NCBI GenBank assembly: GCA_947474365.1
Contig: CANJIU010000008.1
Location: 1 to 64,000, forward strand
Reading direction: 5' to 3'
DNA from: Opitutia bacterium
Lineage (GTDB): Bacteria; Verrucomicrobiota; Verrucomicrobiia; Opitutales; Opitutaceae
Length of the DNA: 64,000 nucleotides
Part shown: positions 55,634-64,000 of the stretch, piece after piece
Position numbering within the stretch: the stretch's first letter is position 1
Layout: each line of letters begins with the position of its first letter
Position numbers and translations under genes: made by a program
Notes under the pieces: model-generated
What the model saw: the letters and a program-made list of their open reading frames with translations, nothing else
Database searches by the model: none
What the model was told of the DNA's origin: nothing

Positions 55634-57277
55634 ATGCCAACGCCTCCTTTTTCCTATCAAGACCCCTTCCCCCTCGGTGCCGATGAAACCGAGTATCGCC
55701 TGCTCTCGAAGGAAGGCGTTACCACGACGAGCTTCGAGGGAAATGAAATCCTCAAAGTTGCGCCCGAGTCGCTCGCCTTTCTTGCGCAGCAGGCATTCCA
55801 CGACACCTCGTTCATGCTGCGGACGAAGCATCTTCAACAAGTCGCGGCCATTCTCGATGATTCCGAGGCGTCCGCCAACGACCGCTACGTGGCATTGACG
55901 CTGCTGAAAAATGCAGAAATTGCGGCGGAGGGAATTCTCCCGATGTGCCAGGATACGGGCACCGCGGCGGTATTCGCCAAAAAGGGACAGCAGGTATGGA
56001 CGGGGGCAAACGACGCCGAATGGCTCTCGAAGGGAGTCTACGACTGTTTCACCAAGGAGAACCTTCGGTACTCGCAGACCGCGCCCCTCGACATGTGGAA
56101 CGAGGTCAACACCGGCACCAACCTCCCCGCACAAATTGATCTCATGGCGGTGGAGGGCGCCAAATACGAGTTCCTGTTTGTGGCCAAGGGCGGCGGTTCG
56201 GCGAACAAGATGATGCTGTTCCAGGAGACGAAGGCCCTGCTCAACCCGAAAAGTTTTGAGAAATGGGTGGGTGACAAGCTCCCGCTGCTGGGAACGGCCG
56301 CCTGCCCTCCCTACCACCTCGTTTTTGTCGTCGGTGGTACCAGCGCCGAGGCCTGCATGAAAACGTTGAAACTCGCATCGGCCCGCTACCTCGATGCTTT
56401 GCCGACCACCGGCAACAGCCATGGCCGCGCGTTTCGCGATCTGGCGATGGAGGAAAAGGTGTTGGAGATCGCGCGCTCGACGGGAATCGGAGCCCAGTTT
56501 GGCGGAAAATACTTCGCCCTCGACGTCCGGGTCGTACGCCTTCCCCGTCACGGCGCAAGTTGCCCCGTGGCGATGGGCGTCTCGTGCAGCGCGGATCGCA
56601 ACATCAAGGCGAAGATTACCAAGGACGGCATCTTCCTTGAAAAGATGGAACCAAAGCCTGGCCGGTTCATTCCTGCCGCGAGCCGAACGTGGAAGGACGA
56701 CAACATCGTCCGCATCGACCTGAACCGATCGATGAAGGAAATCCTGACAGAACTTTCAAAATATCCAGTGACCACCCGGGTGTCGCTGACCGGTCCCCTC
56801 ATTGTCGCCCGCGACATCGCCCACGCAAAATTGAAGGAGCGCATCGACGCCGGCCAGGGTCTGCCCCAGTACCTAAAGGATCATCCCGTGTACTACGCCG
56901 GACCGGCCAAGACGCCATCCGGGTACGCCTCGGGATCGTTCGGCCCCACGACCGCAGGACGAATGGACAGCTACGTTGATTTGTTTCAATCCCAAGGCGG
57001 ATCGATGGTCATGCTCGCCAAAGGCAATCGCAGCTCCCAGGTCACCAACGCCTGTAAAAAGCACGGTGGATTCTACCTCGGAAGCATCGGCGGACCCGCG
57101 GCAATTCTCGCGAAGGAGAACATCAAGAAAGTCGAGGTACTGGAGTATCCCGAACTGGGAATGGAAGCGGTCTGGAAAATTGAAGTAGAGGATTTTCCAG
57201 CCTTCATCCTCGTTGACGACAAAGGCAATGACTTCTTCGTCAATGGATGCGGTGCCTGTCTACCGGTGAAAAAATAA
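55634..57277 (+). CDS. Class I fumarate hydratase (fumarase A/B type)
   Basis: This 547-residue iron-sulfur enzyme converts fumarate to malate in the citric acid cycle. The start is [14 protein letters not shown]; an upstream in-frame extension is open but not conserved-looking. The 4Fe-4S cysteines are in [17 protein letters not shown] and [10 protein letters not shown], with the substrate motifs [13 protein letters not shown] and TGNSHGRA. The C-terminal beta domain begins near [20 protein letters not shown]. No gene adjacent is part of the cycle. It is convergent with yjbQ. Confidence 0.94.
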   Translation: MPTPPFSYQDPFPLGADETEYRLLSKEGVTTTSFEGNEILKVAPESLAFLAQQAFHDTSFMLRTKHLQQVAAILDDSEASANDRYVALTLLKNAEIAAEGILPMCQDTGTAAVFAKKGQQVWTGANDAEWLSKGVYDCFTKENLRYSQTAPLDMWNEVNTGTNLPAQIDLMAVEGAKYEFLFVAKGGGSANKMMLFQETKALLNPKSFEKWVGDKLPLLGTAACPPYHLVFVVGGTSAEACMKTLKLASARYLDALPTTGNSHGRAFRDLAMEEKVLEIARSTGIGAQFGGKYFALDVRVVRLPRHGASCPVAMGVSCSADRNIKAKITKDGIFLEKMEPKPGRFIPAASRTWKDDNIVRIDLNRSMKEILTELSKYPVTTRVSLTGPLIVARDIAHAKLKERIDAGQGLPQYLKDHPVYYAGPAKTPSGYASGSFGPTTAGRMDSYVDLFQSQGGSMVMLAKGNRSSQVTNACKKHGGFYLGSIGGPAAILAKENIKKVEVLEYPELGMEAVWKIEVEDFPAFILVDDKGNDFFVNGCGACLPVKK

Positions 57278-57300
57278 TCGGACCAGGCGTGGGTGCCCGT

Positions 57301-57717
57301 TCATCCAATCACGGTCAGCACGACGTGCCGGCGGTGAGCGGCGCGGCGGTGTTCCCAAAGAAATATTCCCTGCCAGGTCCCGAGCAGCAGGCGCCCGTCC
57401 GCAAAAGGCATCGTCTCACTGGTACGCGAAAGCGCCATCTTGATGTGACTCGGCATGTCGTCGGGACCTTCTGCCGTATGTTCGAATTCCGGGTCGCCTT
57501 CCGGAACCAATCGATTGAGCCACCTTTCGAGATCGCGACGCGCGGAGGGATCGGCGTTTTCCATGATCAGCAACGAGCAACTCGTGTGCTGGCAAAAAAC
57601 CGTGACTACGCCGCGCGCGAAGCCGCACGCTCGCACATGTTGCGCGACCAACGCGGTGATCTCGTGCATACCTTGGCCGCGCGTTCGGAGCTCAATCGTT
57701 TCCTGATAGATGGCCAC
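57301..57717 (-). CDS. YjbQ/UPF0047 family protein (secondary thiamine-phosphate synthase type)
   Basis: The protein has 138 residues, the usual length of the family. The signature CQHTSCSLLIMENADP and the H-T-A-E-G-P-D-D-M-P-S-H stretch with metal-binding histidines are complete, followed by GTWQGIFLWEHR. Members form a hexamer and have been reported to have weak thiamine-phosphate synthase activity, but the true role is uncertain. It is single and lies between fumarase and the sigma/anti-sigma pair. Confidence 0.92.
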   Translation of the reverse strand: MAIYQETIELRTRGQGMHEITALVAQHVRACGFARGVVTVFCQHTSCSLLIMENADPSARRDLERWLNRLVPEGDPEFEHTAEGPDDMPSHIKMALSRTSETMPFADGRLLLGTWQGIFLWEHRRAAHRRHVVLTVIG

Positions 57718-57832
57718 GATCTCGGTGTTTCGCCTGCGATGAACTCAAATTCAACCAAGCGGTGACCGTTTCCGCCCAAAATTCAAAATGGTCAGCCAAA
57801 GCGGGCTATAACCGTGACCTTCCGGAGCAGGT

Positions 57833-58672
57833 TCAAAATTTCATGCTTACACCAGCACCCCGCGCACCAAAACGGTGGATTTGATCGTAGAGACGCTCCT
57901 CCGACAACCGGTTGGCCACCCGGTCTGACGATCGCATTGGCGTCTCGGCCGAGGACATCGAAACCATGGCGGTCAGCAATTTGGCCCGTGTACGCTCGCC
58001 GGGGGGAACCATTTGCTGCAACGGCTCGACCAGTTGCCGTGCCGGCATCGCACGTCCTTCAAAACCCGAACCGGAAACGAGCAATCCCCTGGAACTGACC
58101 GGTTCAATCGGCTGCGCCGGCTTGATGGATGGATCGACAAACCGGGGCGATGAAACCAAACGCGGCAATTCAGAGTCAGACACACGCCCCTCCGGAATCC
58201 CCTGCGGGACTCCGCTGAAGCCAACGGTCCCGACATTAACGGAACCTGACACGGCCGGGATACCAGTACTGCCCACGGGCCTGGAAACATTCGCCAAGGT
58301 CGGCTCAAGCAGTTCGTGAGCGCTCTTTCCCTGGACCGTAACCGGGGCGGCCACGCTATTTCCATTGGAAACCAGAACGTTTGCAGACCCCTGGGGGTCA
58401 AGCGAAGACGAAGTATCCTTCAGATATTCGCGGACGGAAAAAAAGGAAAGCGTCAAAATCGCAGCCGCTCCAAGGGGAAGGTGATAACGAGATATGCCCG
58501 TGAAAATCCGGGGAAAACTCTGCCACCAGGCACGCTTGCCGACCAACGCTGCCAATTGCTTGGCACGCAACTGGCGATCGAATTCCGCCCAAAATTCGGC
58601 CGCGGGCCGCTCCGCACGCTTCAGGCGCAACAAGTCTTCGATGGTTACGCGGCGCTTGCTGTCGTGATTCAT
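57833..58672 (-). CDS. Candidate anti-sigma factor with one membrane segment
   Basis: The protein has 279 residues. The N-terminal 60 residues are helical and basic (VTIEDLLRLKRAERPAAEFWAEFDRQLRAKQL). One membrane segment follows (LPLGAAAILTLSFFSVREYL). The remaining 190 residues are Pro/Ser/Val-rich, probably periplasmic and disordered. The zinc motif HxxxCxxC of classical anti-sigma factors is absent. The call rests on the ATGA overlap with the sigma factor gene and the topology. I do not recognise the outer part. Confidence 0.7.
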   Translation of the reverse strand: MNHDSKRRVTIEDLLRLKRAERPAAEFWAEFDRQLRAKQLAALVGKRAWWQSFPRIFTGISRYHLPLGAAAILTLSFFSVREYLKDTSSSLDPQGSANVLVSNGNSVAAPVTVQGKSAHELLEPTLANVSRPVGSTGIPAVSGSVNVGTVGFSGVPQGIPEGRVSDSELPRLVSSPRFVDPSIKPAQPIEPVSSRGLLVSGSGFEGRAMPARQLVEPLQQMVPPGERTRAKLLTAMVSMSSAETPMRSSDRVANRLSEERLYDQIHRFGARGAGVSMKF

Positions 58673-59307
58673 TGGCGTAAATAGGGCTGTAACTCAGACT
58701 GCAAAAGCTGTTTCGCATAGTGCAGTCGCGACCGCACCGTGCCGACAGAACAGCTCATAACGTCGGCAATTTCCTGATGACTCAGGCCATCAATTTCAAA
58801 AAGTGTAACCACGGTGCGATGCTTGATAGACAGTTTCTGCATCGCATCGTTCAATTTTTCCTGAAGTTCCCGCACGTAAGTGTCACGCTCACCGCCCGTC
58901 GTATCCGTCAATGCCGCAATGATTTCCCGAGAAACGGGCGCGTCCGCATCAATCTGCTCCAAACTAAAAAACGACCGGAGCCGCGCCTTCCGGAGATGAC
59001 TTAAGGTCGAATTGACGGCTATCCGGTAGAGCCAGGTAAAAAACGAAGCCTGCCCGCCAAACCGATGAATCGACTGAAAAGCCTTGATGAAGGCATCCTG
59101 GGTGAGATCGGCCGCGTCTTCGCGATTCGATGTCATGTTGTAAAGCACGCCAAAAACTCGCTCCCGATATTTTTCGACGATCCGATCGAATGCGGCGACA
59201 TCACCGGCCTGAACGCGGCGCACAATCTCCAAGTCAGCATCGGCCTCTAATCGTCGCTCTGGTGATGCCACCAGCGACTTTCCGACAAATTTTGCCACTT
59301 CGATCAC
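58669..59307 (-). CDS. ECF-type sigma-70 family RNA polymerase sigma factor
   Basis: Region 2 (EADADLEIVRRVQAGDVAAFDRIVEKY, with DLTQDAFIKAFQSI and the -10-recognition strand FFTWLYRIAVNSTLSHLRK) and region 4 (LSIKHRTVVTLFEIDGLSHQEIADVM and SVGTVRSRLHYAK) are both complete. The frame is open back to an ATG at 59454, but those 49 extra codons overlap the polyprenyl synthase gene and look non-coding, so I prefer the GTG at 59307, giving 212 residues. The gene overlaps the candidate anti-sigma gene by four bases (ATGA). The signal it answers is unknown. Confidence 0.9.
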   Translation of the reverse strand: MIEVAKFVGKSLVASPERRLEADADLEIVRRVQAGDVAAFDRIVEKYRERVFGVLYNMTSNREDAADLTQDAFIKAFQSIHRFGGQASFFTWLYRIAVNSTLSHLRKARLRSFFSLEQIDADAPVSREIIAALTDTTGGERDTYVRELQEKLNDAMQKLSIKHRTVVTLFEIDGLSHQEIADVMSCSVGTVRSRLHYAKQLLQSELQPYLRQ

Positions 59308-59405
59308 GAGAACATTCAATCCCGTCCGTTGGGAGTGGCAAATCGAATTTTGGAATAACCGCCTGATTGGCAAACCCCCGGCGGCGTTTAGGTCGACGCG
59401 GCGCG

Positions 59406-60437
59406 CTACGCTGAACGCTGCAATCCGACAACCTGGGACTGCAGCACATCGCACAGGCCCAACAACAGCGCGGTCGGCGGGAACTGGGGATATTCCTTCA
59501 ACGCTTCCACCGCGGCCGCAACTTCAGCTTGCACCTCCCCCGCAACTGCCTCGAACACGCCGAGTTCACCCATCTGCTGCAAACGCAATCCGAGTTGCGG
59601 CGGACGCTCTCCCGTAATTTCACTGGCCAAGGCCGCGGCATCCGCCGTCGTCAAACGGTCGAGCAGGGTCAGCAAGGGCAGAGTCAGCTTTCCGCTCGCC
59701 AAGTCCGTGCCCAGAGTCTTGCCAATGCGTTTTTCCTCGCCGAAAAAATCCACGAGGTCGTCGTAAATCTGATACGCGATGCCAAGATGCCGTCCGAAGC
59801 AGCTCACCGCCCCGACATAGTCCGGAGAGAAGCCGGCCAATCGCGCTCCAAGGAAGCAGGAGACGCGGAAAAGTTCCGCCGTCTTGAGATCGACGATTCG
59901 CTGGTAGTCTGCCCGGGTGATGTTGGTCGATCCGCGACGCAAAGTCTGAACGATCTCTCCGGCGCAAACCCGCCGCGTCGACTCGGACACCGCGGCGCAA
60001 ATTTCGGTCGTTGGAAACTGGGTCGCGAGGTGCAGGGCGTGGGCGAAGAGTGCATCGCCCAAGAGTACCGCCGCAGTCGGCCCATATTCGCGCGCCGCCG
60101 TCCGTCGACTGCGGCGCAAATCGGCCTCGTCCATGATGTCGTCGTGCACCAATGTCGCAAGATGGACCAGTTCCACCACCGCCGCCACCCGCACAAGCTC
60201 CGGCTGCACCTGGGAATCGCCACGCCAGCCACTGAGAAAGACCAAGGCGGGGCGAATCCGCTTGCCGGATGTATCGACGCAGTAATCGACCATGGTCCGA
60301 ATTTCCGGTTCGAACGATCCCAACTGTCCGTGCAGAAATCGATCGAGTTCCGCCATGTGCGGCGCCAGCAGGGAAAAGACGCCGGCAAACGCGTGGGATT
60401 TGGCGCGGGAGGGCGCGTCGGTCGTGGCGCTGCTCAT
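59406..60437 (-). CDS. Trans-polyprenyl diphosphate synthase (octaprenyl-type)
   Basis: The protein has 343 residues. It elongates an allylic diphosphate with isopentenyl diphosphate, probably for the menaquinone side chain. The first aspartate motif is D99-D-I-M-D103 in LVHDDIMDEADLRR, and the second is D226-D-L-V-D230 in YQIYDDLVDFFG. GKRIRPALVFLSG near residue 58 is also typical. Bulky residues before the first motif do not suggest a short product. It is divergent from the CPBP protease gene, with 59 bases between. Confidence 0.93.
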   Translation of the reverse strand: MSSATTDAPSRAKSHAFAGVFSLLAPHMAELDRFLHGQLGSFEPEIRTMVDYCVDTSGKRIRPALVFLSGWRGDSQVQPELVRVAAVVELVHLATLVHDDIMDEADLRRSRRTAAREYGPTAAVLLGDALFAHALHLATQFPTTEICAAVSESTRRVCAGEIVQTLRRGSTNITRADYQRIVDLKTAELFRVSCFLGARLAGFSPDYVGAVSCFGRHLGIAYQIYDDLVDFFGEEKRIGKTLGTDLASGKLTLPLLTLLDRLTTADAAALASEITGERPPQLGLRLQQMGELGVFEAVAGEVQAEVAAAVEALKEYPQFPPTALLLGLCDVLQSQVVGLQRSA

Positions 60438-60496
60438 GGTTGACGGGAAGCTAGGTGGAAAATCGGAAATGACGAATCAATAGTCGCGCGGAAGAA

Positions 60497-61108
60497 ATGA
60501 ATCACCCACTGCTGCTGGTGTTCCTTACCCTGGCCGGAATCTGGATCGCAAAGCTCTGGCACGACGACCTGAAGGCCGCCGAATCTGGCCATCCCAATCC
60601 GAATGCCCTTCCCGGAGCAACCCGGGCGCCGTGGCAGGCGAACGTGATCGCGGCAAGCGGCGCTCTCGGGTTGCTCGCCGCCGAGACCGCCGGCGAAGCG
60701 GCACTGGGTATTGCCGGACAGCAGTCGCACCTGACCTGGTGGTTCGCGCTCTATTCGGTCGTTGCCGCCCCTCCAATTGAGGAACTGATGTTCCGCGGTT
60801 GGCTCGTAGTGGAAAACCGCGGACGCGTCCTGCAATGGGCCGGGGTCGTGGGAGCTTCAGTCGCCTTTGCCGCGCTGCATCCGTTCCTCTGGAGGATGGA
60901 AGACACCGGATTTATCCTGCAGTTTAATGTCAAGGGGTGGTTCAGCACCGGCGTGGTGTTTGCCACGTCACTTTGGTTGTACGTTACGCGCCTTGCTTCG
61001 TGGAATCCCAGGCGTTCCTTGTTGCCTTGCATGACGGGACACTTCGCGAAGAACGTGGGGGTCGTCGCCATCAAGGTGGCAACAGGATTCATTGACTCAC
61101 CGTGGTAA
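60497..61108 (+). CDS. CPBP-family intramembrane metalloprotease (CAAX-protease-like)
   Basis: The protein has 203 residues with about six membrane segments. The three family motifs are visible: E95-E96-xxx-R100 in PPIEELMFRGW, His128 in FAALHPF, and H182-F-A-K-N186 near the end. Members act in prenyl-protein processing or bacteriocin immunity, but most bacterial ones are uncharacterised. GCGGAAGAA lies just before the ATG and serves as a ribosome binding site. The gene may share its promoter region with the divergent prenyl synthase, an interesting coincidence for a CAAX-related protein. Confidence 0.9.
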   Translation: MNHPLLLVFLTLAGIWIAKLWHDDLKAAESGHPNPNALPGATRAPWQANVIAASGALGLLAAETAGEAALGIAGQQSHLTWWFALYSVVAAPPIEELMFRGWLVVENRGRVLQWAGVVGASVAFAALHPFLWRMEDTGFILQFNVKGWFSTGVVFATSLWLYVTRLASWNPRRSLLPCMTGHFAKNVGVVAIKVATGFIDSPW

Positions 61109-61116
61109 AACGCCGC

Positions 61117-61141
61117 CGTAGTCGGGCAGCTGCCGTCTACG
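61117..61141. terminator. Weak hairpin after the CPBP protease gene
   Basis: CGTAG (61117-61121) pairs with CTACG (61137-61141) around an inner GGC/GCC palindrome. It sits 9 bases after the CPBP stop. The stem is interrupted and no T-run follows. Confidence 0.3.
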
Positions 61142-61172
61142 ATGCCGGAGTTTCTCGGGCCCCAGCCAAGAA

Positions 61173-61196
61173 GGTCGCACCACTATCGGCGCGACC
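61173..61196 (-). terminator. Candidate terminator of the Ig-repeat protein gene
   Basis: GGTCGC (61173-61178) pairs with GCGACC (61191-61196). On the minus strand the stem is followed directly by TTCTTGG, a short T-rich run, 28 bases past the stop codon of the Ig-repeat gene. This is the nearest thing to a classical intrinsic terminator seen here. Confidence 0.45.
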
Positions 61197-61223
61197 CTCA
61201 AGTAATGGGCGAAACCAGGGGGC

Positions 61224-64000
61224 CTATGGGACTTCGTAGACCTCAACCAACGCGACACCCGTCGTGGTGCCCGGTCCCGTAACCTGCGCGCTGTAGCTGC
61301 CAGGCGGAAGGTTGATCAGGATCGCGGCATCCTTCGCGCCACGCGCGAGCGGGAACGCCCCAACTTTCGCCGACGCCTCGGTGATCAGCGCCGCGTCATT
61401 GCCCGTCTCCCAATTGTCGTTCTCGCGGATGACCAATTCATCGCTGCGCTGGAGCCGGAGAATCGGATCCGCCAGCACGCCCGCAACATTGAACGGTGCC
61501 GCCCCAAGGGTCGGTCCGACCGCACGGATGAGCACCTTCTTCGACGTGTTACCACTGACCACGAAGCCGGCGATAAGCTGGCTCTGCCCGCTTCCAACCA
61601 CTCCGCGCGTGGCAACATTTGTGACCTTTTGGGCCGAGAACGGCTGCAGCGTGTCAGTGTCGTAAAGTTCGACGAGCGCGACTCCGGTGCGTCCACCCAC
61701 TCCGCTGACCTGAGCCGTGTAGGAACCAGGCGGGAGCGTGGCATAAATCACCGAATCGAGGCTCGTGGGAGAGAGCGGGAAAGCTCCGACCAGGTTGGCC
61801 GCCGTGCTAATGTCGCTCGCCCCACCCCAGTTGTCATTGGTCGCAACCAAGGAATTGCCGTTGAAGAGCTGCAATTGGGGGTCCGCAAGCGCGCCCGTCA
61901 CCCCAAACGCGGTGAGCGAAGGGCCGATCGCACGGATGAGGACCTGCTTCGGAGTGTCGCCAGCGACGATGAAACCAGCGATCAGGATGTTCGACCCGCT
62001 GCCCACCTGGCCGCGCGTCGAGAGATTCTTCAGGAATCCATCACTGAACGAAACCCCGGATGAGATGGCAGCCGTGAAGCCGCCACCCGGTCCACCCGTA
62101 ATACCGCCGGTGATAAAGCCCGTCGCGGGATCAGCACGTCCGGCAAAGCGCGTGCCTGAGAGCGTCGTCACGGTGAAGTTGCCGTTGGCCGCAACCGTCG
62201 CCGACCCGGCATCCCGGAACGTGCCGTCAGAGGCAAAGATGGTGATCGTACCATCGGGTCCAACAATGGCCGCAAACGTGCTCTCCGGCCGGCCGGTGAT
62301 GCTGCCGGTGTAATATCCCGAAGCGATGCCACTGCCGGCACCGAAACTCACCGACCCGATAAACGTGACGCGGCCCGCATCCAAGGTGCCGGTTGCACCG
62401 GTATCGCTTGCCGTGCCGCTGATCAGGGAGCGTCCGACTGTATCGAACGAAGCGAAGCCACCGTTGGTGTCGACTGGCAGACCGGAGAAGAAATAGATCC
62501 GACTCGGAGCAGCACTCGAAAAGGCGATGAAAGTCGCGTTGGTGCCTCGCACATTGACCGCCGCGAACCGGCCGGACTCACCCGCGCCCTGGTAGCCACC
62601 CGAATAGGCGATATCGGAACCGTTGGCGCCCGGGATGATCGCAAGCACCGTGATTTGTGACGAGACCGTCGCTGCGCCCGAATTGTCGAGGGCGGTGGCG
62701 GTGATGCGATAGATGCCTTCCGCACCAGGGGTCCAAATCGCAGAATAGGGCGCCGTGGTGTCCGCCGAGCCGATCGCAAGGCCATTGGCGAAAAATTGCA
62801 CACTCGCGATCGTACCATCCGAATCATTGGCCGTGGCCGTAAGATTGACTCCCGCGCCAACCCGCACCGTGGCCCCGTTGCCCGGTGCGGTGACGTTAAC
62901 AGTCGGGGAGCGATTTGCCACCACCGATACTGTGATGGGGGCGGAGTTGGTCACATTCCCGGAATTGTCTGTCGCCTGGGCCGTCACAGTGTAACTGCCC
63001 GCGGCACTTGGCACCCATGCCGTACTATAGGGGATGGCCGTGGCGGTGCCCACGACATTGCCGTTGGCAATGAATCGCACCGACGCAATCGTGCCGTCGG
63101 AATCAGCCGCAACGGCCGTCAGGTTGACCGTCGCGCCGCCGTTAACGCTCGTGCCACTCGGCGGACTGGTCAGAGCCACCGTCGGGGCGTTGTTGCCGCT
63201 GATGGCAATGTTCAACACCGCCGAGGTCGAAGAAGAAAGGCCTGCGCTGTCAGTCGCGATCGCCAACAATTGATAGGTGCCGGGAGCACCCGGCGTCCAG
63301 GTGGCGGAGTAAGGCGCCGTTGTATCCGCAGCGCCGAGACTCGTGCCGTTGACGAAGAACTGCACCTGCGCGATGGGGCCGTTGCCCCCGCTCGGGGTCG
63401 CGGCAAACGGAATGGCATTGCCCACGCCGTAAGCAGTGCCCACGACCGGATTCGTGATCGTAACGACCGGCGCTGCGCTGGAGGTGATCGTCACCGACAC
63501 CGGCGTTGTCACCGTGACATTGCCCACATTATCGGTCGCCTGCGCGGTGAGGCTGAATGTACCGGCCAGAGACGGGCGCCAGCTCACGCTGTAGGGCGCA
63601 GCGGTCGCAGTTCCGATCGCCAGCCCGTTGGCAAAGAACTGAACCGTGGCAATGGAACCATCGGAGTCATTGGCATTGGCCGATACCAAAACAAGGTTCC
63701 CGAGACTGTAACTGCCGGCAACGGGGCTCGTGAGTGCCACCGTCGGAGCCGCGTTCGCCCCGATGGTGACCGTGATGGGTTTGCTGGTGGAGATGTTGCC
63801 GTTGTTGTCCGTCGCTTGCGCGGTCAGGGCATACACACCAACGGAATTGGCCGTCCAAACCGTGCTGTAGGGAGAGACGGTGTCGGCACTTCCCAGCGGG
63901 GCGCCATTGACGAAGAACTGCACCTGCGCGATCGAACCGTCAGAATCAGCGGCATCAGCAGCAACCGTAAGGGGTGTCCCTACCGTGAATGAAGTGCCGT
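61224..64000 (-). CDS. Large Ig-like-repeat surface protein, 5' end missing
   Basis: The frame is open to the right edge, so the N-terminus lies outside. At least 924 residues are visible. Five Ig-like repeats of about 93 residues (the outermost partial) occupy 62637-64000, each with PTVALTSP, a DSDGSIA(T/S)VQFFANG strand and PYS(x)xW(x)P. A Gly/Thr/Ser-rich beta region follows (about 62000-62636). Two copies of a 120-residue module end the protein, both with STRGxVGSG/ATRGVVGSG, IAGF(I/V)V, KKVLIRAxGP, NDNW and LPPGSY(T/S)AQV...GVALVE(L/V)Y. It is probably secreted and adhesive. No catalytic domain is visible. Confidence 0.9.
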   Translation of the reverse strand, partial: GTSFTVGTPLTVAADAADSDGSIAQVQFFVNGAPLGSADTVSPYSTVWTANSVGVYALTAQATDNNGNISTSKPITVTIGANAAPTVALTSPVAGSYSLGNLVLVSANANDSDGSIATVQFFANGLAIGTATAAPYSVSWRPSLAGTFSLTAQATDNVGNVTVTTPVSVTITSSAAPVVTITNPVVGTAYGVGNAIPFAATPSGGNGPIAQVQFFVNGTSLGAADTTAPYSATWTPGAPGTYQLLAIATDSAGLSSSTSAVLNIAISGNNAPTVALTSPPSGTSVNGGATVNLTAVAADSDGTIASVRFIANGNVVGTATAIPYSTAWVPSAAGSYTVTAQATDNSGNVTNSAPITVSVVANRSPTVNVTAPGNGATVRVGAGVNLTATANDSDGTIASVQFFANGLAIGSADTTAPYSAIWTPGAEGIYRITATALDNSGAATVSSQITVLAIIPGANGSDIAYSGGYQGAGESGRFAAVNVRGTNATFIAFSSAAPSRIYFFSGLPVDTNGGFASFDTVGRSLISGTASDTGATGTLDAGRVTFIGSVSFGAGSGIASGYYTGSITGRPESTFAAIVGPDGTITIFASDGTFRDAGSATVAANGNFTVTTLSGTRFAGRADPATGFITGGITGGPGGGFTAAISSGVSFSDGFLKNLSTRGQVGSGSNILIAGFIVAGDTPKQVLIRAIGPSLTAFGVTGALADPQLQLFNGNSLVATNDNWGGASDISTAANLVGAFPLSPTSLDSVIYATLPPGSYTAQVSGVGGRTGVALVELYDTDTLQPFSAQKVTNVATRGVVGSGQSQLIAGFVVSGNTSKKVLIRAVGPTLGAAPFNVAGVLADPILRLQRSDELVIRENDNWETGNDAALITEASAKVGAFPLARGAKDAAILINLPPGSYSAQVTGPGTTTGVALVEVYEVP
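61227..61989 (-). repeat. Duplicated C-terminal module of the Ig-repeat protein
   Basis: Two diverged copies, about 61630-61989 and 61227-61629, each encode roughly 120 residues with the same order of landmarks (RGxVGSG, IAGFxV, VLIRAxGP, DNW, GAFPL, LPPGSY, TGVALVExY). I associate this module with verrucomicrobial extracellular proteins. It may be a secretion or surface-anchoring signal; no function is established to my knowledge. Confidence 0.75.
62637..63755 (-). repeat. Four complete tandem Ig-like repeats (about 280 bp each)
   Basis: Repeat units lie at 63477-63755, 63198-63476, 62916-63197 and 62637-62915. Each encodes 93-94 residues. The units nearest and farthest from the C-terminus share the identical stretch FFANGLAIG, and others share TATAxPYSxxW, showing recent exchange between copies. 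At least one more partial unit continues to the window edge. Confidence 0.88.

Noticed and set aside
59308..59454. Longer start for the sigma factor
   Set aside because: It would overlap the prenyl synthase gene, and the extra residues look non-coding.
62637..63755. CRISPR-like periodic repeats
   Set aside because: The period is about 280 bp, fully coding, and explained by Ig domains.

Overview
The window looks like chromosomal DNA from a GC-rich, Gram-negative, heterotrophic verrucomicrobial bacterium, most likely Opitutaceae-like. This is inferred from gene content: two TonB-dependent receptors, a sulfatase, an apiosidase-like glycosidase, an FG-GAP beta-propeller, a very long pyruvate:ferredoxin oxidoreductase, and a surface protein ending in a duplicated C-terminal module of a kind I associate with this group. 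Most start codons follow pyrimidine-rich stretches, not a Shine-Dalgarno sequence, which fits that placement. I found no rRNA, tRNA, CRISPR array, transposase or phage gene.

Layout. 0-6 kb: the 3' end of a TonB receptor, a secreted seven-bladed propeller protein, then sufU-sufS. 6-18.7 kb, all on the minus strand: a TonB receptor, SGNH hydrolase and cytochrome P450 run; an apiosidase-like hydrolase and sulfatase pair; an M16 protease and a serine hydrolase. These are export, uptake and polymer-degradation genes. 19-32 kb: a secreted small protein, an S46 dipeptidyl-peptidase, the giant nifJ-type PFOR carrying a perfect palindrome inside its coding sequence, a metallo-hydrolase, a polytopic membrane gene broken by two single-base frameshifts, a D-aminoacylase-like amidohydrolase and a His-rich membrane protein.

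32.2-41.4 kb is the most interesting part. Eight tightly packed plus-strand genes encode an OleA/FabH-like condensing enzyme, an OleD-like reductase, a lactonase-like metallo-hydrolase, an MMPL exporter, an exported SnoaL-like protein, a cytochrome P450, a Rieske oxygenase and a GT1 glycosyltransferase. They look like a complete assembly, tailoring and export line for a lipid-derived, probably glycosylated product. I cannot match it to any described pathway. The His-rich membrane protein is divergent from it and may belong to it.

41.7-50.4 kb is a reductive pyrimidine catabolism locus: uracil import by an NCS1 transporter, reduction (PreA), ring opening (dihydropyrimidinase), decarbamoylation (a divergent M20 amidohydrolase), transamination of beta-alanine, and oxidation of malonate semialdehyde to acetyl-CoA. 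It lacks PreT, and its PreA lacks the C-terminal ferredoxin domain.

50.5-61 kb is mixed housekeeping: a YqhA-like membrane protein, an aminotransferase, a LysM lipoprotein, kdsD overlapping an oxidoreductase gene, class I fumarase, YjbQ, an ECF sigma factor with a candidate anti-sigma partner, a polyprenyl synthase and a CPBP protease. The window ends inside a large minus-strand Ig-repeat surface protein whose start lies beyond the right edge.
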